Shown here: positions 54,608 through 63,011 of the stretch, piece after piece
How the letters are laid out: every line of letters starts with the position of its first letter
Numbering within the stretch: the first letter of the stretch is position 1
Source: Pedobacter sp. B4-66
Lineage (GTDB): Bacteria; Bacteroidota; Bacteroidia; Sphingobacteriales; Sphingobacteriaceae
Length of the DNA stretch: 64,000 nt
NCBI RefSeq assembly: GCF_018492665.1
Contig: NZ_JAFVME010000005.1
Span: 124,001 to 188,000, forward strand
Reading direction: 5' to 3'
Notes under the pieces: generated by a model
Database searches by the model: none
Seen by the model: only the letters and a program-made list of their open reading frames with translations
What the model was told of the DNA's origin: nothing
Position numbers and translations under genes: made by a program

Positions 54608-55447
54608 TTAAGCTCCTAATTGTACACGTTTAAATGCAGTAACAGTTAAACCGTTAGCAGTATCATTTAAGAATTTACGAACATCTTTAGATGAATCTTT
54701 AACAAATTCCTGGTTTAATAAAGTACTGTCTTTGTAGAATTTATTCAATTTACCAGCAGCAATTTTCTCTACCATTTCTTCAGGTTTACCTTCAGCACGG
54801 ATTTGTTCTTTAGCGATTTCAGTTTCACGCTCAATAGTAGTAGCATCAACATCAGCTTTATCTAAAGCAACTGGATTCATTGCAGCAATTTGCATTGCAA
54901 CATCTTTACCAGCTTCGTCAACACCAGCAACATCTTGGTTTAAAGCAACCAAAACACCTAAACGGTAGTTACCGTGGATGTAAGGAACAACTTTATCACC
55001 TGAAACAGTTTCGAATTTAGAGATACCGATTTTCTCACCGATTTTACCAGTGTTTTCGATAATGATATCAGAAACTTTCTGACCATCAACTTCTAAAGAT
55101 AAAAGCTCTTCTAATGAAGCTGGGTTTTTATCGATAGCTAAATCAGTAAATTTATTAGCCAAAGCAACGAAATCAGCATTTTTAGCAACAAAGTCAGTTT
55201 CGCAGTTTAATTCAACAACAACACCACGTTTGCCATCAGCTGTAGCTTTAGCAATAACAACTCCTTCGTTAGAATCACGATCCTGACGTGAAGCTGCTAC
55301 TTTAGCACCTTTTTTACGTAAGTAATCAACCGCTGCTTCGAAATCACCGTTAGCTTCGATTAATGCTTTTTTGCAGTCCATCATACCAGCACCGGTTTGT
55401 TGGCGCAATTTGTTTACATCTGCTGCAGAAATTTGTACTGTAGACAT
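54608..55447 (-). CDS. tsf: Elongation factor Ts
   Basis: A 279-residue nucleotide exchange factor of EF-Tu. VNKLRQQTGAGMMDCKKALI and LRKKGAKVAASRQDRDSNEG in the N-terminal UBA domain, then CETDFVAKN and IAAMNPVALD. It follows rpsB by 101 bases containing a 9-base stem. Confidence 0.98.
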   Translation of the reverse strand: MSTVQISAADVNKLRQQTGAGMMDCKKALIEANGDFEAAVDYLRKKGAKVAASRQDRDSNEGVVIAKATADGKRGVVVELNCETDFVAKNADFVALANKFTDLAIDKNPASLEELLSLEVDGQKVSDIIIENTGKIGEKIGISKFETVSGDKVVPYIHGNYRLGVLVALNQDVAGVDEAGKDVAMQIAAMNPVALDKADVDATTIERETEIAKEQIRAEGKPEEMVEKIAAGKLNKFYKDSTLLNQEFVKDSSKDVRKFLNDTANGLTVTAFKRVQLGA

Positions 55448-55480
55448 TTTATTTCCTTTTTAAGTTATTATCAAAAATTA

Positions 55481-55534
55481 TGGGTTGTACGTGATAGTTG
55501 TAAGTAAAACCTCCAACGCACAGCATACAACCCA
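55481..55534 (-). repeat. Inverted repeat in the rpsB-tsf spacer
   Basis: tgggttgta (55481-55489) pairs perfectly with tacaaccca (55526-55534) around 36 bases that can form an inner gttg/caac stem. There is no T-run. Possible mRNA processing or regulatory structure. Confidence 0.5.
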
Positions 55535-55548
55535 AATTATACTATTAA

Positions 55549-56379
55549 TTAAGCTTCTTCGCTTGTACCTTCTTCGGTTTCAGCTTCGCTACCTACTTTT
55601 TTTCTTCTTGCACCAGGAGCAGCAGCTTCAGGAGCATCAGCAGCAGCTTTAGCAGCTACAGCTTCTTTTTCAGTTTCCTCGTCTTTTTCACGTTTGCGCT
55701 CATCTAAACCTTCTTCAATTGCTTTGATGATAACATCAGTAATTAAAGAGATAGATTTAGTTGCATCATCATTCGCAGGGATTGGGAAATCGATGTTTGA
55801 AGGATCAGAGTTAGTATCAACCATTGCAAAAGTTGGAATGTTTAATTTCAACGCTTCGCTAACAGCGATGTGCTCTTTTTTAACGTCAATTAAAAAGATA
55901 GCAGCTGGTAAACGGTTTAGATCCGCGATACCACCTAATAAGCTTTCTAATTTGATACGCTCACGCTGAATCATTAAACGCTCCTTTTTAGAAAGGATTG
56001 AATAAGTACCGTCTTTAGTCATTTTATCGATGGTAACCATCTTCTTGATTGACTTACGTACAGTAGCAAAGTTAGTTAACATACCACCTAACCAACGTTC
56101 AGTTACGAAAGGCATGTTTACTTTTTTTGCTTGCTCAGCAACGATTTCTTTAGCTTGTTTCTTAGTTGCTACGAAAAGAATCTTACGACCAGATTTAACG
56201 ATCTGTTTGATTGCTGAAGCAGCTTCTTCAGTTTTAGTTAAAGTTTTATTTAAATCTATAATGTGGATACCATTGCGCTCCATGAAAATGTAAGGCGCCA
56301 TTTTTGGGTTCCATTTACGGGTAAGGTGACCAAAGTGTACACCTGCATCCAATAAGTCTTGATATGTAGTTCTTGCCAT
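55549..56379 (-). CDS. rpsB: 30S ribosomal protein S2 (uS2)
   Basis: A 276-residue S2. LLDAGVHFGHLTRKWNPKMA, VATKKQAKEIV, TERWLGGMLTNF and DTNSDPSNIDFPIPANDDA are diagnostic. Compared with E. coli (241) it carries an extra C-terminal tail of about 45 residues rich in Glu/Ala/Lys (DERKREKDEETEKEAVAAK and onward). Confidence 0.98.
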   Translation of the reverse strand: MARTTYQDLLDAGVHFGHLTRKWNPKMAPYIFMERNGIHIIDLNKTLTKTEEAASAIKQIVKSGRKILFVATKKQAKEIVAEQAKKVNMPFVTERWLGGMLTNFATVRKSIKKMVTIDKMTKDGTYSILSKKERLMIQRERIKLESLLGGIADLNRLPAAIFLIDVKKEHIAVSEALKLNIPTFAMVDTNSDPSNIDFPIPANDDATKSISLITDVIIKAIEEGLDERKREKDEETEKEAVAAKAAADAPEAAAPGARRKKVGSEAETEEGTSEEA

Positions 56380-56397
56380 TGTTTTGTCTCCTTAAGA

Positions 56398-56784
56398 TTA
56401 ACGTTTACTGAATTGGAATTTCTTACGTGCTTTTTTACGTCCTGGTTTCTTACGTTCAACCATACGCATATCACGGGTCATTAACCCTTTAGCACGTAAT
56501 GCTGGTTTTTTCTCAGCATCTAATTCAACAATAGCTTTAGCGATAGCTAAACGAACTGCTTCTGCTTGACCTTTAACACCTCCACCCGCTACATTTACAT
56601 TAACATCATACTGACCAACTAGTTCAGAAACTTCGAACGATTGGTTAACGATGTATTGTAATGGTAACGTAGGGAAATATACTTTATGGTCTTTACCATT
56701 TACGGTAATAGTGCCGTTGCCTTCTTTTAAATAGATACGTGCAACAGCTGTTTTTCTTCTTCCTGAAGTGTTTGTAACTGACAT
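56398..56784 (-). CDS. rpsI: 30S ribosomal protein S9 (uS9)
   Basis: A 128-residue S9. SGRRKTAVARIYLKEGNGTI at the N-terminus, VAGGGVKGQAEAVRLAIAKA and the basic C-terminus RKKARKKFQFSKR that reaches the P-site tRNA. It lies 11 bases after rplM. Confidence 0.98.
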   Translation of the reverse strand: MSVTNTSGRRKTAVARIYLKEGNGTITVNGKDHKVYFPTLPLQYIVNQSFEVSELVGQYDVNVNVAGGGVKGQAEAVRLAIAKAIVELDAEKKPALRAKGLMTRDMRMVERKKPGRKKARKKFQFSKR

Positions 56785-56795
56785 TTCTTCTTTAA

Positions 56796-57239
56796 TTAAA
56801 GTTTAATGGTTTTTGGTGATTGTGCCTCGTGCGGATGCTCTGAACCTGCGTAAACATATAAGTTGGTGTATAATTTAGCACCAAGTTTTGTTTTAGGTAA
56901 CATACCACGAACAGCTTTCTCGATAACACGTTTTGGGTGTTTAGCCATTAACTCTTTTGGAGAAATGAAGCGTTGACCACCTGGGTATCCAGTGTAAGAA
57001 GTATAAATTTTCTCTGAAAATTTATTTCCTGTCAACTTAACCTTGTCTGCATTAATAACGATAACGTTATCACCGCAGTCTACGTGTGGGGTATACTCAG
57101 GCTTGTTTTTACCACGGATGATCATTGCGATCTTCGATGACAAGCGCCCCAAAATCTCGCCTTGTGCGTCAACAACAACCCACTGTTTGTTAACAGTTTT
57201 TGCATTGGCAGAGACAGTTTTGTAACTTAACGTATTCAC
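56796..57239 (-). CDS. rplM: 50S ribosomal protein L13 (uL13)
   Basis: A 147-residue L13 with GTG start at 57239. WVVVDAQGEILGRLSSKIA, YTPHVDCGDNVIVINADKV and VRGMLPKTKLGAKLYTNLYV are diagnostic. First gene of rplM-rpsI-rpsB-tsf. Confidence 0.98.
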   Translation of the reverse strand: MNTLSYKTVSANAKTVNKQWVVVDAQGEILGRLSSKIAMIIRGKNKPEYTPHVDCGDNVIVINADKVKLTGNKFSEKIYTSYTGYPGGQRFISPKELMAKHPKRVIEKAVRGMLPKTKLGAKLYTNLYVYAGSEHPHEAQSPKTIKL

Positions 57240-57276
57240 TTGCTTGTATTTAATTTGTTTAACAATTATTTATTCC

Positions 57277-57291
57277 CCCTAAATTTTAGGG
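57277..57291 (-). promoter_or_regulatory. Leader hairpin upstream of rplM
   Basis: Small hairpin ccctaaa/tttaggg at the predicted 5' end of the rplM mRNA, about 38 bases before the start codon. L13 leaders in Firmicutes bind ribosomal protein; a similar role here is unproven. Confidence 0.35.
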
Positions 57292-57295
57292 ACTG

Positions 57296-57326
57296 CAAAG
57301 ATAGTGTAATATATTTAATTGTCAAA
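57296..57326 (-). promoter_or_regulatory. Promoter of the rplM-rpsI-rpsB-tsf operon
   Basis: Minus-strand TTTG (57326-57323), exactly 19 bases, then TATCTTTG (57303-57296). This is the best match in the window to the Bacteroidota -33/-7 consensus. Confidence 0.8.
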
Positions 57327-57399
57327 CAGTTGAAGAAATATTATTCCAATAATAAAAATGCACCCTTAACATAAAAAACATTACCCCATCATTTCCAGA

Positions 57400-58170
57400 C
57401 TACATCAACGCCCTATAACCAAGCTCCGCACCACCACTAACCGGCAAAATTGTTCCGGTAATAAACCTCGCCTTTTCCGATAGCAGAAAGACACAAGCAT
57501 CGGCAATCACATCCCCTTCAGGACAATAGCCCAATGGATGTATCTTATCTAAATATTGCTCTATTGATGCTGAATTGGGCTGTTCCTTACTCCATTGACG
57601 CAGCATCGGTGTCCAAACACCAGCAGGCAATACCGCATTTACCCTTATTTTATATTGCGCATAATCAAGCGCCATCGATTTCGTTAGTGCGTTCATTGCA
57701 CCTTTAGTACCTGTGTAGGCAGCATGGTTCTCCTGACCTATCTCCCCCACAAGACTGCTTGTATTTAAAATACATCCTTTTGATTTTTTTAATGCCTCAA
57801 ATCCAAATCGTGTAGTATACATCACACTTTTCAAATTCACATTCATTAAATATTCCCACTCTTCATCACTCGTTTCATGTAAAGGTTTAGACGGCGATGC
57901 CACACCTGCATTATTATGTATCGCATCTAACTTTCCATAATGGGCTATGGTCTGCGCAATCGCAGCTTCAACATCAAGAGCCTTAGATACATCACATACA
58001 ATTCCCAGATGTGCAGATCCCAATTGCTCTACCGCCTCTTCAACTGGCTTAGCCGAAGACGCCGCAACAACAACATTTGCACCGGCTTCAGCATACGCCT
58101 TTGCACATTCAAAACCAATCCCCGCTGAACCTCCCGTGAGGAAAATAACTTTACCGGATAATAATTGCAT
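57400..58170 (-). CDS. Short-chain dehydrogenase/reductase, probable fucose pathway
   Basis: About 256 residues from the ATG at 58170 (a TTG lies two codons upstream). Rossmann motif TGGSAGIG, NNAG, and the catalytic S-Y-K set (NTSSLVGEIG, AAYTGTKGA). C-terminus VSGGAELGYR. It is the last gene of the operon with L-fuconate dehydratase, a symporter and a mutarotase, so it likely oxidises L-fucose or 2-keto-3-deoxy-L-fuconate. Which of the two cannot be told from sequence. Confidence 0.85.
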   Translation of the reverse strand: MQLLSGKVIFLTGGSAGIGFECAKAYAEAGANVVVAASSAKPVEEAVEQLGSAHLGIVCDVSKALDVEAAIAQTIAHYGKLDAIHNNAGVASPSKPLHETSDEEWEYLMNVNLKSVMYTTRFGFEALKKSKGCILNTSSLVGEIGQENHAAYTGTKGAMNALTKSMALDYAQYKIRVNAVLPAGVWTPMLRQWSKEQPNSASIEQYLDKIHPLGYCPEGDVIADACVFLLSEKARFITGTILPVSGGAELGYRALM

Positions 58171-58222
58171 ATTCAATATTTTTCTATAAATCTTTTTATT
58201 CGTTATTTAAAGGGCACTCCCT

Positions 58223-58639
58223 TTAATCTGTATGAAAAACCTCTTCCATATTTGTCCAGATCTGCTTTTTAGCAGCTGTTTCAGGCAAAGGTTGTTGGCA
58301 TGGATCGGTTTCCTTCCACCATTTCTGAGTATCAGGATCATCTGCCATCTTCTTCATATCCGCATCAAAATCAGATCCTGCATATTCAAAATAACTGAAC
58401 AGATAGTAGGCGTCCCCTATCTTTTGGAGATAGATTGAGTAATTCCTGATGTTACATTCTTTTATTTTTTTCAGCACAGAAGGCCAGGCATTCGCGTGTA
58501 ATTTTTTATAATAATCTAGCTTGTCTGGCTTTAGCCCCGTTACAGAACCAAATCTTTTAACATCAACTGATGCGGTTTTTTCTTTACATCCGGCGAAAAA
58601 AACACCAACAAAAAACACAAGGAGAATATATCTTTTCAT
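58223..58639 (-). CDS. L-rhamnose/L-fucose mutarotase-like lipoprotein
   Basis: About 138 residues from the ATG at 58639, one base after the symporter stop. The DUF718/RhaM fold is clear: LKPDKLDYYKKLHANAWPSV, CNIRNYSIYLQK and TQKWWKETDP, ending NMEEVF. Unlike cytoplasmic RhaM, it starts with MKRYILLVFFVGVFFAG plus Cys, a lipobox. An envelope-anchored anomerase acting before uptake is the likely reading. Confidence 0.85.
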   Translation of the reverse strand: MKRYILLVFFVGVFFAGCKEKTASVDVKRFGSVTGLKPDKLDYYKKLHANAWPSVLKKIKECNIRNYSIYLQKIGDAYYLFSYFEYAGSDFDADMKKMADDPDTQKWWKETDPCQQPLPETAAKKQIWTNMEEVFHTD

Positions 58640-58640
58640 T

Positions 58641-60284
58641 TTATCTGAATATATAGTACAACACACCTGTAACCAATAAAAGTAATCCCGACAGCACTTT
58701 ATAATTCCCTAACCCTTTCCATGCCGAACCCTGCAAAGGTTCTAACGGTGATTTCCAATAAAGCTGAGCGCTCTCTTCCGTATGTTGCACCGGATAGATA
58801 TAAGAAAAGCTTACCTGAATAATCACACAGGTGCAAAAAAGGTAAAATGCCATCATCATAAATGGTATGTGACCAATCAGCGTCTCAGGAAATAATTTGT
58901 TAATAGCAAATACCACAACCCCTAAAACAGAACCAATCCATAGGGTTAATTTGGCCGATTGAGCTGATGCTCCTTTCCAAAACACACCCAATAAAAACAC
59001 ACAAGTTATGGGTGGAGCAATATGAGCAATGATATCATTAATACCACTAAATATACTTTCGTATCTATTAAGCAAAGGCAATAGCCCTAATGAAAACACC
59101 AGTGCAATACCGGCAGATATTTTCCCTATTCGAATTAATTGTTTATCCGATGCTTCAGGGCGATAACGTTGATACATATCATAACTCACCAATGTTGAAA
59201 TAGAATTTAATGCTCCCGAAACCTGGCTCATTAATCCAGATAAAAGTGCCGCCACTAAAACACCAATCAATCCCGAAGGGAGCAATTGAGTAATCATCAA
59301 TGTATAAATCCCTTTTGAGTTTACATTTCCTTTATCATCAAGACCTAAACTACTTACATCTAGATGGCCCGACTGCACCAAGGTATAGGCAAACAAACCT
59401 GGCAATACAAAAATAAAAACCGGTAAAATCTTTATAAATCCACAAAACAAAGGGCCTACCCTTGCATGGTTTTCATCTTTAGCACCAAGCACACGCTGCA
59501 CAATAGTCTGATCTGCGCACCAGTACCAGATACCCAAAATAGGGTAACCCAAAAACACAGTATACCAAGGCATTCCACTACTATCGCCATGCGGACGTAA
59601 CATAGAAAGCTTATCCATTTCACCTTTGCTTTTTAACACATCGGTCATTGATTCCCATCCTCCCATTTTATTAAAGGCCGCGTAGCTGATGATAAATGCT
59701 CCTGCAAGTAAAACCACCGTTTGAATAGACTCTGTTACAACTACCGCTTTTAACCCTCCAATTATGGTATAAATAGCTGTGATCACACAAATTACAATCA
59801 CACTCACATACATGTTGAGCCCAAACAGCGTTTTCAGGACAATTCCGCCAGCCAACATTGAGAATGCGATATGGATAATTATTGCCGATACCACTGAAAT
59901 CACTGCCAGCCAATCACGACTAGAGCGATCATAGCGTTTCTCCAGAAAATCTGGTAGTGTAGCTACTCCTGACTTAATATAAAATGGAACAAAAAACAAC
60001 GACAGCAGAATAAGTGTAAAGGCGGCCATCCATTCGAAATTACCGTTAAGCAGGCCGCTGTCAAAACCACTTTGCGCTAAGCTAACCAAATGAACTGTAG
60101 AAATATTTGTGGCAAAAAGAGCCAAGCCAATTGCAGGCCATTTTAAAGTCTTACCAGCTAGAAAATATTCACCGGCAGCATTTGCTTTACTTTTACGTCG
60201 GTGACTAATCCCCGCCCATAAACCTACGGCTAAAATACCCAAGATGTATATAATAGTAATACTTAAGTCTAATGATTTTAACAT
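58641..60284 (-). CDS. Sodium:solute symporter family transporter
   Basis: A 547-residue SSS-family (SGLT-like) inner-membrane protein with about 13-14 helices. EYFLAGKTLKWPAIGLALFA, GFDSGLLNGNFEWMAA, ADQTIVQRVLGAKDENHARV and ALLSGLMSQVSGALNSISTL are typical of the sugar branch. In its operon it most likely imports L-fucose with sodium. Confidence 0.92.
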   Translation of the reverse strand: MLKSLDLSITIIYILGILAVGLWAGISHRRKSKANAAGEYFLAGKTLKWPAIGLALFATNISTVHLVSLAQSGFDSGLLNGNFEWMAAFTLILLSLFFVPFYIKSGVATLPDFLEKRYDRSSRDWLAVISVVSAIIIHIAFSMLAGGIVLKTLFGLNMYVSVIVICVITAIYTIIGGLKAVVVTESIQTVVLLAGAFIISYAAFNKMGGWESMTDVLKSKGEMDKLSMLRPHGDSSGMPWYTVFLGYPILGIWYWCADQTIVQRVLGAKDENHARVGPLFCGFIKILPVFIFVLPGLFAYTLVQSGHLDVSSLGLDDKGNVNSKGIYTLMITQLLPSGLIGVLVAALLSGLMSQVSGALNSISTLVSYDMYQRYRPEASDKQLIRIGKISAGIALVFSLGLLPLLNRYESIFSGINDIIAHIAPPITCVFLLGVFWKGASAQSAKLTLWIGSVLGVVVFAINKLFPETLIGHIPFMMMAFYLFCTCVIIQVSFSYIYPVQHTEESAQLYWKSPLEPLQGSAWKGLGNYKVLSGLLLLVTGVLYYIFR

Positions 60285-60303
60285 TGCTTATGTTGTTTCA
60301 TGT

Positions 60304-61533
60304 TTAATTTAAAGGTTTCAAATCGCAGCTACTGCCAGGCTCCATAGGTGTTTTATAAACACCTCCTTCTATAATTACCGGATGTACAAAGTGTTTTTGC
60401 AAATGAGGAATGTGTTCCAAAAATAAAGCCTCATGCCCCATTGAAATATGATTAAATAATACCAAATGCTGATGAAGCTGCCCCATATCACCCACATGCG
60501 GCACCACAGGCACTCCATATTTACGACAAAGTAAACTTATAGTGATAAACTCACTTACCCCACCAACCCTTACTGCATCAACCTGCATAAAACCTGCAGA
60601 TCCGGTTTGCAAATAATTCTTAAAGATAATCCGGTTTGGCACATGCTCTCCCAATGCAAGTTTGGTTGGAGCTATAGCATCGGCTAATGTTTTATGCGCA
60701 AGTATATCGTCTGGGTGAGTTGGCTCTTCTATCCAATAAGGATTCATACCCTGCAACTCTTTACATATTTTTAAAGCCTGAGGTAATGTCCATTGCTGAT
60801 TTGCATCCAGCATCACTTTTACATCGTCTCCTGCTACTTCACGCACAATGTGCGATCTGCGAATATCTCTTTGCGGATCTGTACTTCCAACCTTTAGCTT
60901 CATAGCAGTAAAGCCTTCAGCAATGGCTTTTTTACAGTTTTCACGAACCTTCTCGTCCGAGTAATTGAACCAGCCGATGGAAGTATCATATCCAGGATAA
61001 CCTTGAGTAATAATTTGCTTACGCCCTTCTTTTCCTACTTGATTATCCGTTAGTAATTGCAAAGCCTGACTACCAGTAAGCTCATCTTCTAAGTAAGATA
61101 AATCTAGCGTATTAACAATCTCTTGAGGCGACAAGTCACTTAACAATTTCCAAAGAGGCACTCCTCTCTTTTTAGCCCAAAGATCATAGCAGGCATTAGT
61201 AACCGAAGCAAGAGCCAAATGCACTATGCCTTTATGCGGTCCAAGCCACCTAAACTGTTGCTCATTGGACAGTCGATTAAATACACTTCCAAAATCAGAC
61301 ATTAATTCTTCAATATCTTTTCCTTTAAGCTGCTCTGCGTAAAACTGCGCAGCTTTACAAACAAGATCATTCCCCTCACCAAGAGTAAATGCAAAACCTG
61401 TTCCTACCAAACCGCTGTCATCAACCAGATTGGTTACTGCATAAGAATATATGGGGTCACGATGAATGGCATCACTGCCTGCCCCCTTAGCTAACGGAAA
61501 CCTTGCATCCTGTATATTTATACTTTTAATCAT
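60304..61533 (-). CDS. L-fuconate dehydratase
   Basis: A 409-residue enolase-superfamily enzyme. DARFPLAKGAGSDAIHRDPI at the N-terminus is specific to L-fuconate dehydratases. TAMKLKVGS supplies the catalytic Lys, metal ligands are in MLDANQQW, WIEEPTHPDD and LGEHVPN, and the His base in VVPHVGDMGQ. It converts L-fuconate to 2-keto-3-deoxy-L-fuconate. First gene of the operon with the symporter, mutarotase and SDR; a lactonase and final hydrolase are not in this window. Confidence 0.92.
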   Translation of the reverse strand: MIKSINIQDARFPLAKGAGSDAIHRDPIYSYAVTNLVDDSGLVGTGFAFTLGEGNDLVCKAAQFYAEQLKGKDIEELMSDFGSVFNRLSNEQQFRWLGPHKGIVHLALASVTNACYDLWAKKRGVPLWKLLSDLSPQEIVNTLDLSYLEDELTGSQALQLLTDNQVGKEGRKQIITQGYPGYDTSIGWFNYSDEKVRENCKKAIAEGFTAMKLKVGSTDPQRDIRRSHIVREVAGDDVKVMLDANQQWTLPQALKICKELQGMNPYWIEEPTHPDDILAHKTLADAIAPTKLALGEHVPNRIIFKNYLQTGSAGFMQVDAVRVGGVSEFITISLLCRKYGVPVVPHVGDMGQLHQHLVLFNHISMGHEALFLEHIPHLQKHFVHPVIIEGGVYKTPMEPGSSCDLKPLN

Positions 61534-61629
61534 AAATCTAAATTAGCGTCTTAACTGCCTTCAAACAATGCATTATACTTCTGTTTTAATGAATTATTCT
61601 ATTACTTGAAATAATTTTCAATTCAACTG

Positions 61630-61659
61630 TTTATAACAAGTCTAAATAAGTTATATTTG
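61630..61659 (+). promoter_or_regulatory. Predicted promoter of the ECF sigma gene
   Basis: TATATTTG (61652-61659) matches TAnnTTTG; a TTTA-like -33 box lies 18 bases upstream. It sits in the divergent spacer with the fuconate dehydratase operon. Confidence 0.5.
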
Positions 61660-61684
61660 ACCCGACTCATTAAACGCTAGGGCA

Positions 61685-62230
61685 TTGTCAGAAAAAACAA
61701 ATACAGATTACGGTAAAAATCCACTTCGGATTGACGAACAAGCGTTCGAAACCATATACAATTTGTATTGGGAAAAAGTCTATGCAGTTTGTTACAATAA
61801 TATCCGGGAAATAGAACCCGCCAAGGAGATGGTGCAGGACATCTTTAAATCACTCTGGGAACGCCGCGATGAGCTTGAACTCGAAAAAGTAAGCAACTAC
61901 CTAATTAGATCTGCTAAATTTAAAACATTCGAATACATCAGAAATAAAGTGAGCAGACAAAAGCATGTAACTATCAAAATGCAATACTCCTGCTCGTCAA
62001 GCAACTGTACTGAAGAGGATGTTTTATTTAACAACCTTAAAGAAAAGGTGAACATCCTGGTTGACACCTTGCCCTGCCAATGCAAAAGAGTTTATAAGAT
62101 GAGTCGTGAGCAAGGACTTAGCAATAAAGAAATTGCCTCTGCTCTTCTAATAACTGAGCGTGCAGTTGAATACCATATTACCAAAGCAATGAGCGTACTT
62201 AAAATTAAGCTTGCTCCCTATAACAATTAA
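61685..62230 (+). CDS. ECF RNA polymerase sigma factor (FecI-like)
   Basis: A 181-residue sigma-70 factor with regions 2 (FETIYNLYWEKVYAVCYNNI, EMVQDIFKSLWERRDEL) and 4 (YKMSREQGLSNKEIASALLI, ERAVEYHITKAMSVLKIKL). TTG at 61685 is the only start that keeps region 2 intact. It precedes a FecR-type anti-sigma gene, the Bacteroidota arrangement for TonB-receptor signalling. Regulated genes are probably those downstream past the window edge. Confidence 0.92.
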   Translation: MSEKTNTDYGKNPLRIDEQAFETIYNLYWEKVYAVCYNNIREIEPAKEMVQDIFKSLWERRDELELEKVSNYLIRSAKFKTFEYIRNKVSRQKHVTIKMQYSCSSSNCTEEDVLFNNLKEKVNILVDTLPCQCKRVYKMSREQGLSNKEIASALLITERAVEYHITKAMSVLKIKLAPYNN

Positions 62231-62351
62231 TTCTCAACAAGACTTACGGGAATTACAGGGTTATGCTACTTACATTTAAAGCGGTAATTTTATATAAGTT
62301 TATATTACTTTTACCAAAAAGACCTATAGTTTAGGTAACTGTAAAGCCATT

Positions 62352-62993
62352 ATGAATATCAATCAAGAGCTCATAGAGAGATACCATAGAGATGAGTGCA
62401 CCAAAGAGGAGCGCACAGCAGTAGAAGATTGGCTGTTTGCAGATGATTTTGCAGAGGAGCTTGACCTTCCTATTGGCGAGAACAAGGCTGAACACAAAGC
62501 CTCTATATGGAATGAAATAGCACCTCCGGCAACTAAAGAGCGTATGACTAAAAATCATTCATTTTCATTCTGGAAAGGTGCTATTGCTGCCTCACTTGTT
62601 TTCGGACTACTTGGTATTGGCTTTTATCAGTTCGCATTAAAAACAAAGAATGATTCGCCTCAATTTGTATCCGTTGATAACACTTCAGCAATAAACGTTA
62701 AACACCTTGATGCGAATGGTTATAATATTTCCGTTGGGCCAAATACGTTTGCAAAAATAAATTACGCAACAGGCACCGTCGATCTTTCAGGAAGCATGTT
62801 AATATCTCCCAAGAAAGATGTTGAACTTAGGTTCAAAGGAAGTAAGGAAAAAATATCTTTAAAAATGGGGCAGACTTATATTATTCTTAACGGAAAAACC
62901 GATGAGGATAAGATCATTGTGGTTAGCGAAAGGAACCTGATGGACTTGCCTCCTGTATTACAAAAACAAATTACAAATCAGTTCAGCATTTAA
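62352..62993 (+). CDS. Short FecR-like anti-sigma factor
   Basis: A 213-residue membrane protein. The cytoplasmic N-terminus (ERYHRDECTKEERTAVEDWL) is the sigma-binding motif of FecR. One helix follows (GAIAASLVFGLLGIGFYQFA, about 80-100) and then a periplasmic beta domain (NISVGPNTFAKINYATGTVD). Typical Bacteroidota FecR proteins are over 300 residues with a DUF4974 domain that meets the receptor plug; here the protein stops after the FecR beta part. It lies 121 bases after the sigma gene. Confidence 0.8.
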   Translation: MNINQELIERYHRDECTKEERTAVEDWLFADDFAEELDLPIGENKAEHKASIWNEIAPPATKERMTKNHSFSFWKGAIAASLVFGLLGIGFYQFALKTKNDSPQFVSVDNTSAINVKHLDANGYNISVGPNTFAKINYATGTVDLSGSMLISPKKDVELRFKGSKEKISLKMGQTYIILNGKTDEDKIIVVSERNLMDLPPVLQKQITNQFSI

Positions 62994-63011
62994 TCCAACC
63001 CCAAATCCTCC

